DNA from: JBFMFE01 sp040752295 | GTDB taxonomy: Bacteria; UBP15; UBA6099; JBFMBQ01 | Length of the DNA stretch: 12,710 bases | Reading direction: 5' to 3' | Assembly (NCBI GenBank): GCA_040752295.1 | Contig: JBFMFE010000145.1 | Coordinates: 1 to 12,710, forward strand | Shown here: positions 6,760 to 12,710 of the stretch, piece after piece | Layout: every line of letters starts with the position of its first letter | Numbering within the stretch: position 1 is the stretch's first letter | The notes under the pieces: model-generated | Told to the model about the DNA's origin: nothing | Seen by the model: only the letters and a program-made list of their open reading frames with translations | Database searches by the model: none | Program-made: the position numbers and the translations under genes

Positions 6760-7281
6760 ATGAAATATGAGACGTGGAGATTGAGGAACGCCCGCGGGTT
6801 TGTCGCGGCGGTCGTTCTCGCGTTCGCGGCGGCGGGGGGCGCGCCGGGAGCAGGCGAGCATCCGTCGGAACACCCTTCGGAAGACGCCGTGAAACGCGCC
6901 GAAAAACCCTCCCTGACCGCGAAGGACATCGCAAAGGCGATAAAGTCTTACGTCGAGAAGGACTCGAAGATCAAGGGCGGGCTGTTCGTCGTGTACGACG
7001 CCGGGGACCGGAAGCCGCTCGCCCTCACGCTGAAGAAGGTGCACGAGGAGCGGCTCTCGCGTGTGTCCGGGGACACGTACTTCGCCTGCGCGGATTTCGT
7101 GACACCCGACGGCGTCGTGTACGATTTAGACGTTTTCATGCAGAAGGGCGGACACGGGATTGAAGCGACCGAGGTGAGGGTTCATAAGAAGGAAGGCAAG
7201 GAACGTTACACCTGGGTGGAGGAAAAGGGCGTGTGGAAGCGAAAGGACGTGGAAGCGAAGAAAAAAGGGACCGGTGATTGA
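6760..7281 (+). CDS. Small exported protein of unknown function with an EHPSEHPSE motif
   Basis: A 173-residue protein. A positively charged start and hydrophobic stretch (about 11-32) form a signal peptide or anchor. A short low-complexity EHPSEHPSE follows (33-41), then a compact mixed domain (about 51-162) with KGGLFVVYD, LTLKKVHEERLS, TYFACADFVTPDGVVYDLDVFM and RYTWVEEKGVWKRK. I do not recognise a named domain, though proteins of this outline seem to recur in uncultured bacteria. The ribosome binding site GAGGT (6747-6751) is 8 bases before ATG. It probably acts outside the cytoplasm. One Cys (110) lies in the mature part. It is co-directional with the next gene but separated by 113 bp; no functional link is evident. 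Confidence 0.7.
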   Translation: MKYETWRLRNARGFVAAVVLAFAAAGGAPGAGEHPSEHPSEDAVKRAEKPSLTAKDIAKAIKSYVEKDSKIKGGLFVVYDAGDRKPLALTLKKVHEERLSRVSGDTYFACADFVTPDGVVYDLDVFMQKGGHGIEATEVRVHKKEGKERYTWVEEKGVWKRKDVEAKKKGTGD

Positions 7282-7335
7282 CACCGATAACGCGTTTTCG
7301 GCGCGCGCACGCCGCGGTATTGTTCCCGGAAGATG

Positions 7336-7341
7336 TATAAT
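7336..7341 (+). promoter_or_regulatory. Possible -10 box upstream of the YyaL-like gene
   Basis: TATAAT lies 53 bases before the chosen ATG. No -35 match is present at 16-18 bases upstream, so this is only a candidate. The local context GGAAG(A/-)TGTATAAT resembles that of the better promoter at 9421. Confidence 0.3.
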
Positions 7342-7394
7342 TCCGATAGAGGGAAAAGCGGCGGAAGCGAAGGCGGTGTGATAGGAACTTGGGC

Positions 7395-9263
<1,869 letters not shown>

Positions 9264-9397
9264 CCGGCGCCGCGCCGCGGGCGGGCGCGACCGGCGGGGT
9301 GGAGGAGATGAAGACCGTTCATGGGGAGGGCGTGTTTTTCGAGGACCGCCTCGACGACGGACGGCGGCCTGCGGAACCGGGCGTTTTTCGCGGATCG

Positions 9398-9426
9398 TTG
9401 CAAGACCGCGCCGGCGGAAGTATAAT
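9398..9426 (+). promoter_or_regulatory. Sigma-70-type promoter for the duplicated small genes
   Basis: TTGCAA (9398-9403) and TATAAT (9421-9426) are separated by 17 bases. The -10 box is a full match and the -35 box matches four of six. Transcription should start near 9433, about 24 bases before the first gene. This indicates the small genes are transcribed separately from the YyaL-like gene. Confidence 0.6.
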
Positions 9427-9456
9427 TAAAAATGACGGTGCCGGCGTGAGGTTGAA

Positions 9457-9753
9457 ATGGCGATAATAAATCCGCCCAGGGAGTTGAGGGAAAAACTCGG
9501 CGACGCGGGGACGGACGCGCTCGTTGCGCTTATAAACCGGGCGAACGATAAGGTGAAGGAAGACGTTATCGTGCTCGTCGAGGAAAAATTCGAGAGGCGT
9601 CTCGCGGAGGAAATCGCGAAAGTAAGAGTGGAAATCGCGGGATTAAGAGTGGAAATCGCGGAGACCAAGTCGGAACTCATCCGTTGGATGTTCATATTCT
9701 GGGCGGGGCAGATAGTTGTCCTGACGGGACTGCTTTTCGCGTTCTTCAAGTAG
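9457..9753 (+). CDS. Small coiled-coil, C-terminal single-TM protein, copy 1 (DUF1640/MCU-regulator-like outline)
   Basis: A 98-residue protein. A conserved start MAIINPPRELREKLGDAGTDALVALINRA is followed by a charged coiled coil (about 30-75) with heptads VRVEIAGLRVEIAETKSEL, and a C-terminal membrane segment (77-97, WMFIFWAGQIVVLTGLLFAFF). The layout (amphipathic N-terminus, coiled coil, ETKSELIRWMF, tail TM) resembles small bacterial proteins grouped with DUF1640 / coiled-coil proteins of unknown function. It probably sits in the inner membrane as a tail-anchored oligomer; function unknown. GAGGT ends 4 bases before ATG. A near-identical second copy follows 47 bp downstream. Confidence 0.75.
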   Translation: MAIINPPRELREKLGDAGTDALVALINRANDKVKEDVIVLVEEKFERRLAEEIAKVRVEIAGLRVEIAETKSELIRWMFIFWAGQIVVLTGLLFAFFK

Positions 9754-9800
9754 GGGCGGCGTGTAAGCGATTAGACGCCCGGGGCTTTCGAGGTATCGAA

Positions 9801-10076
9801 ATGGCGATAATAAATCCGCCAAGGGAATTGAGGGAAAAACTCGGCGACGCGGGGACGGACGCGCTCGTTGCGCTTATAAACCGGGCGGATGATAAGGTGA
9901 AGGAAGACGTTATCGTGCTCGTCGAGGAAAAATTCGAGAGGCGGCTCACGGAGGAAATCGCGAAATTAAGAGTGGAAATCGCGGAGACCAAGTCGGAACT
10001 CATCCGTTGGATGTTCATATTCTGGGCGGGGCAGATAGTTGTCCTGACGGGTCTGCTTTTCGCGTTCTTCAGATAG
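9801..10076 (+). CDS. Small coiled-coil, C-terminal single-TM protein, copy 2 (tandem duplicate)
   Basis: A 91-residue near copy of the preceding protein. It has few amino-acid changes (for example Asn30 to Asp, Ala50 to Thr, final Lys to Arg). It lacks one seven-residue heptad in the coiled coil (RVEIAGL-type unit), a clean 21-bp length difference. Roughly ten other base changes are seen over 276 bases, so the duplication is recent or homogenised. It has its own GAGGT six bases before ATG 9801. A longer in-frame reading from 9684 overlaps copy 1 in another frame and is not credible. Function unknown; together the copies could form mixed coiled-coil oligomers of two lengths in the membrane. 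Confidence 0.75.
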   Translation: MAIINPPRELREKLGDAGTDALVALINRADDKVKEDVIVLVEEKFERRLTEEIAKLRVEIAETKSELIRWMFIFWAGQIVVLTGLLFAFFR

Positions 10077-10079
10077 CCC

Positions 10080-10095
10080 CGGCGGCTGACCGCCG
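10080..10095 (+). terminator. GC-rich hairpin just after copy 2, possible weak terminator
   Basis: CGGCGG (10080-10085) and CCGCCG (10090-10095) form a 6-bp stem with loop CTGA, 3 bases after the stop codon. There is no following T-run, so if it ends transcription it probably needs Rho or the convergent operon. Confidence 0.35.
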
Positions 10096-10238
10096 CAAAC
10101 TCACGAAGAAAAAAGCGATATAACGCCGAAGGCGCGTGGCATCAGGGACGACGGCGCGCGCCGGCGGACGTTCACCTTCCGCGTCGTCTGAAAGAACGTC
10201 ATGGAACCGCGCCCGTGGGGAGAGTCGAAACGCGGAGA

Positions 10239-10255
10239 CGCCCCGCGCCGGGGCG
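10239..10255 (-). terminator. GC-rich hairpin after atpC, possible end of the atp operon
   Basis: CGCCCC (10239-10244) and GGGGCG (10250-10255) form a 6-bp stem with a 5-base loop, 4 bases beyond the atpC stop on the minus strand. No T-run follows. Further along is a perfect palindrome CGGCGCGCGCCG at 10152-10163. Either may mark the converging ends. Confidence 0.35.
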
Positions 10256-10259
10256 CAGG

Positions 10260-10658
10260 TCAGGTCCTGCCGGCGACCTGAAGGCGTGTGAGCGCCCTGT
10301 AGAGGGCGGCGCGGGCGCGGTCGAGGTCGGTGTCGGGCGATTTTTCCGAAAGGCGTTTTCCCGCGCGGTCTCTCGCGGCTTCGGCGCGGGCGACGTCAAT
10401 TTCGCCGGCTGCCTCGGCGGTGTTGACCATTACGTGGGCGTGGTTGGCGAACATCTCAAAGAGTCCGTCTCCCACGCAGAAGACGGTCTCCTTCCCGTCC
10501 GGGAGCCTGACCCTGAGGCTGCCGAATTTCAGAGCCGCGATGATCGGTGCGTGGTGCGAGAGGACGCCGAACAGCCCGTCGGTTCCAAGCGCCTGGAGGT
10601 ACTCGACCTCGCCCTCGAAGGTTTTTTTCAGAGGAGTTATGACGCTGAGCGTGAACAT
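10260..10658 (-). CDS. atpC: F1Fo ATP synthase epsilon subunit
   Basis: A 132-residue epsilon subunit of the F1 central stalk, which couples the gamma rotor to the c-ring and can inhibit ATP hydrolysis. The N-terminal beta-sandwich (about 1-82) shows the family pattern: LSVITPLKKTFEGEVEYLQALGTDGLFGVLSHHAPIIAAL, then LRVRLPDGKETVFCVGDGLFEMFANHAHVMVNTAE. The C-terminal helical hairpin (about 86-130) contains ARAEAARDRAGKRLSE and LDRARAALYRALTRLQVA. Length is normal. It follows atpD by 18 bp and is the last gene of the operon here. Confidence 0.95.
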   Translation of the reverse strand: MFTLSVITPLKKTFEGEVEYLQALGTDGLFGVLSHHAPIIAALKFGSLRVRLPDGKETVFCVGDGLFEMFANHAHVMVNTAEAAGEIDVARAEAARDRAGKRLSEKSPDTDLDRARAALYRALTRLQVAGRT

Positions 10659-10676
10659 GCCCAGGTGTTCTCCCGG

Positions 10677-12077
10677 TCACTCCGCCTGTAGTTTTTTCGC
10701 CTTTTCGACCGCTTCCTCGATGGGACCGACCATGTAGAAAGCCTGCTCCGGGAGGTCGTCGTATCCGCCGTCCACGATGCCCCGGAAACCCTCGATGGTT
10801 TTCTCGAGCGGGACGTACCTGCCGGCTTCGCCGGTGAAGGCTTCCGCGACGAAGAAAGGCTGCGAGAGGAACCGCTGTATTTTGCGTGCGCGCGAGACGG
10901 CGACCTTGTCCTCTTCGGAAAGCTCCTCCATGCCGAGGATGTTGATGATGTCCTGGAGTTCCTTGTAGCGCTGGAGGATGTTCTGCACGTCGCGCGCGGT
11001 CTGGTAGTGGCGTTCGCCGACGATGCGGGGGTCGAGCATGCGGGAGGTGGAGTCGAGGGGGTCAACGGCGGGATATATTCCGAGTTCCGCGATCTGGCGG
11101 GAGAGTACGGTCGTGGCGTCCAGGTGGGCGAAGGTGGTGGCGGGGGCGGGGTCTGTGAGGTCGTCTGCGGGCACGTAGATCGCCTGTACCGAGGTGATGG
11201 AGCCTTTTTTCGTCGAGGTGATGCGTTCCTGTAGCGCGCCCATCTCGGTGGAGAGCGTGGGCTGGTATCCGACGGCGGAAGGCATGCGCCCGAGGAGCGC
11301 GCTGACCTCGGAGCCTGCCTGCGTGAAGCGGAAGATGTTGTCTATGAACAGCAGGACGTCCTGTCCTTCCTGGTCGCGGAAGTATTCCGCCATGGTGAGA
11401 CCCGACAGCCCGACGCGGAGGCGCGCGCCGGGCGGCTCGTTCATCTGTCCGAAGACGAGGACGGTCTTGTCAATGACGCCCGATTCCTTCATTTCGAGCC
11501 ACAGGTCGTTTCCCTCGCGGGTGCGCTCGCCGACGCCGGAGAAGACGGAGAAGCCGCCGTGCTCGTACGCGATGTTGCGGATAAGCTCCATGATTATGAC
11601 CGTTTTCCCGACGCCCGCGCCGCCGAACAGTCCCACCTTGCCGCCCTTCGCGTACGGTTCCAGCAGGTCTATGACCTTGATGCCGGTCTCGAGGATTTCG
11701 GTTATCAGCCCCTGCTCATCGAAGGACGGCGCGGGACGGTGTATGGGCATGCTGGCGGTGGTCCTGGGCGGCGCCATCTCGTCTATAGGCTCCCCGAGGA
11801 GATTGAACAGCCTGCCGAGGCATTCCCTTCCGACGGGGACCTCGATGGGTTTGCCCGTGTCAACGACTTTCATGCCGCGGCGCAGTCCGTCGGTGGACTT
11901 CATCCCCACGCAGCGGACGATGTTGTTGCCGAGGTGCTGCGCGACCTCCACCACGATTTTGCCTTCGCCCCTGGGGTCGTCAACGTGGAGCGCGGAATAG
12001 ATTTCCGGCAGCGCGTCGGGCGGAAACTCCGCGTCGAGCGTGGGACCTATTATCTGAACGATCCTTCCTTCCGCCAT
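10677..12077 (-). CDS. atpD: F1Fo ATP synthase beta subunit (catalytic)
   Basis: A 466-residue catalytic beta subunit. The N-terminal beta-barrel begins GRIVQIIGPTLDAEFPPDALPEIYSAL. The P-loop GGAGVGKT is at 152-159, the catalytic-glutamate motif GERTREGND at 183-191 and the Walker B VLLFIDN at 241-247. RMPSAVGYQPTLSTEMG follows, and the C-terminal helical region contains the DELSEED-like motif MEELSEEDK. All hallmarks and the length are normal, so it is functional on sequence grounds. GAGGTGA precedes the ATG at 12077. It lies between atpG (40 bp gap) and atpC in the standard order. Confidence 0.97.
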   Translation of the reverse strand: MAEGRIVQIIGPTLDAEFPPDALPEIYSALHVDDPRGEGKIVVEVAQHLGNNIVRCVGMKSTDGLRRGMKVVDTGKPIEVPVGRECLGRLFNLLGEPIDEMAPPRTTASMPIHRPAPSFDEQGLITEILETGIKVIDLLEPYAKGGKVGLFGGAGVGKTVIIMELIRNIAYEHGGFSVFSGVGERTREGNDLWLEMKESGVIDKTVLVFGQMNEPPGARLRVGLSGLTMAEYFRDQEGQDVLLFIDNIFRFTQAGSEVSALLGRMPSAVGYQPTLSTEMGALQERITSTKKGSITSVQAIYVPADDLTDPAPATTFAHLDATTVLSRQIAELGIYPAVDPLDSTSRMLDPRIVGERHYQTARDVQNILQRYKELQDIINILGMEELSEEDKVAVSRARKIQRFLSQPFFVAEAFTGEAGRYVPLEKTIEGFRGIVDGGYDDLPEQAFYMVGPIEEAVEKAKKLQAE

Positions 12078-12117
12078 CGTAGATTCACCTCTGTTTCAGT
12101 ATTCGGTCTTCGCGGCG

Positions 12118-12710
12118 TCACCTTGATTTCAAAGCCTCGGCGCCGCTGACCACTTCGAGTATCTCCTTCGTGATAGCCGCCTGCCGCGCCTTGTTGAAGT
12201 GGAGAGTGAGGTAATCAATCATTTCCCCCGCGTTGTCCGTGGCGTTGGTCATGGCGACCATGCGCTGTCCCTGTTCGCTCGCCATAGCCTCGGCGAGCGC
12301 AAGCGTCACTTTCGTGTGGAGGTACTTGGGATAGAAGACGTCCACGACCTCGTGCACTGTCGGCTGGAAGATGTACTTCACCCGGGCGTGGGCGGCTTCG
12401 GTTTTCGGCGGCGCGAGCGGGAGCAGGGGCACGATTTCGATCCGGCTGATCTGCGCTTTGACGTACCTGTGGTAGGCGATGAGGATTTCATCGGCGCGCC
12501 CGGCGAGAAAATCCCCCGCCGCGGCGTCCACTATGTTTTTGATCTCGCGGTATTCGAGATGGAAGCTTATGTTCACGAATTCGCGCGCGATGTTCCATTT
12601 TCTCCTTCTGAAATAGTCGCGCGCCTTGCGCCCCGCCGCGTAGATGACCTTTCGCCGTGGACGCCGGCCGCATGGCTTTCGACCGCGCGCAAGAGGTTGG
12701 TGTTGTAGCT
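12118..12710 (-). CDS. atpG: F1Fo ATP synthase gamma subunit, partial, with an apparent one-base frameshift
   Basis: The C-terminal two-thirds of the gamma (rotor shaft) subunit; the N-terminal third, roughly 90 residues, lies beyond the right edge. Reading leftward from 12710 one frame gives YNTNLLRAVESHAAGVHGE (to about 12651), matching the GxYNTNLLR region of gamma subunits. The protein then continues in another frame as KVIYAAGRKARDYFRRRKWNIAREF, then VNISFHLEY, to the typical C-terminal SEQGQRMVAMTNATDNAGEMI, KARQAAITKEILEVVSGAEAL. One extra A in the AAA run at 12650-12652 (minus strand) restores a single frame. An ATG at 12576 is internal, not a true start. A sequencing or assembly indel is the simplest explanation, since the flanking atpD and atpC are intact. 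Confidence 0.88.
   Translation of the reverse strand, partial: LQHQPLARGRKPCGRRPRRKVIYAAGRKARDYFRRRKWNIAREFVNISFHLEYREIKNIVDAAAGDFLAGRADEILIAYHRYVKAQISRIEIVPLLPLAPPKTEAAHARVKYIFQPTVHEVVDVFYPKYLHTKVTLALAEAMASEQGQRMVAMTNATDNAGEMIDYLTLHFNKARQAAITKEILEVVSGAEALKSR

Noticed and set aside
12488..12673. Separate small minus-strand gene at the atpG frameshift
   Set aside because: Its frame is neither of the two that carry the gamma-subunit sequence; it is an out-of-frame reading of atpG.

Overview
The window looks like a chromosomal segment of a Gram-negative bacterium. The reasons are a TolC-type outer-membrane channel, a membrane-anchored periplasmic metal sensor and an ordinary bacterial F-type ATP synthase operon. 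Base composition is fairly GC-rich, most strongly in the right half. The phylum cannot be fixed from the sequence alone. The EHPSEHPSE-type exported protein and the CTGCCTG/CTGTCTGCC intergenic repeats remind me of uncultured environmental lineages such as Omnitrophota, but that is a weak inference. An apparent one-base frameshift in atpG fits a draft or metagenome assembly.

Left region (1-5890, all minus strand). Read in transcription order from a consensus sigma-70 promoter at 5861-5889, eight genes follow each other: arsR repressor, arsM arsenite methyltransferase, acr3 arsenite efflux permease, a MOT1-like sulfate/molybdate-family transporter, an ECF sigma factor, a zinc-finger anti-sigma factor, a membrane-anchored periplasmic heavy-metal sensor, and the start of a TolC-like outer-membrane channel that runs off the left edge. 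Gaps are small (19, 24, -17, 9, 63, -1 and 114 bp). An arsenic detoxification operon therefore runs directly into an ECF-controlled metal-efflux module.

Middle (about 5890-6759). No convincing gene. The stretch holds a cluster of CTGCCTG/CTGTCTGCC repeats with inverted arms, several short palindromes and a pair of near-identical 23-bp direct repeats.

Right-centre (6760-10076, plus strand). First comes a small exported protein of unknown function. Next is a YyaL/SSP411-family protein whose usual N-terminal thioredoxin half is missing and replaced by a lipoprotein-type signal; the junction DNA is built of overlapping inverted repeats. Last is a tandem pair of almost identical small coiled-coil/single-TM proteins preceded by a good promoter.

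Right end (10260-12710, minus strand). The distal end of the F1Fo ATP synthase operon: atpG (partial, with an apparent frameshift), atpD and atpC, converging on the small duplicated genes. No tRNA, rRNA, CRISPR array, transposase or phage gene was seen.
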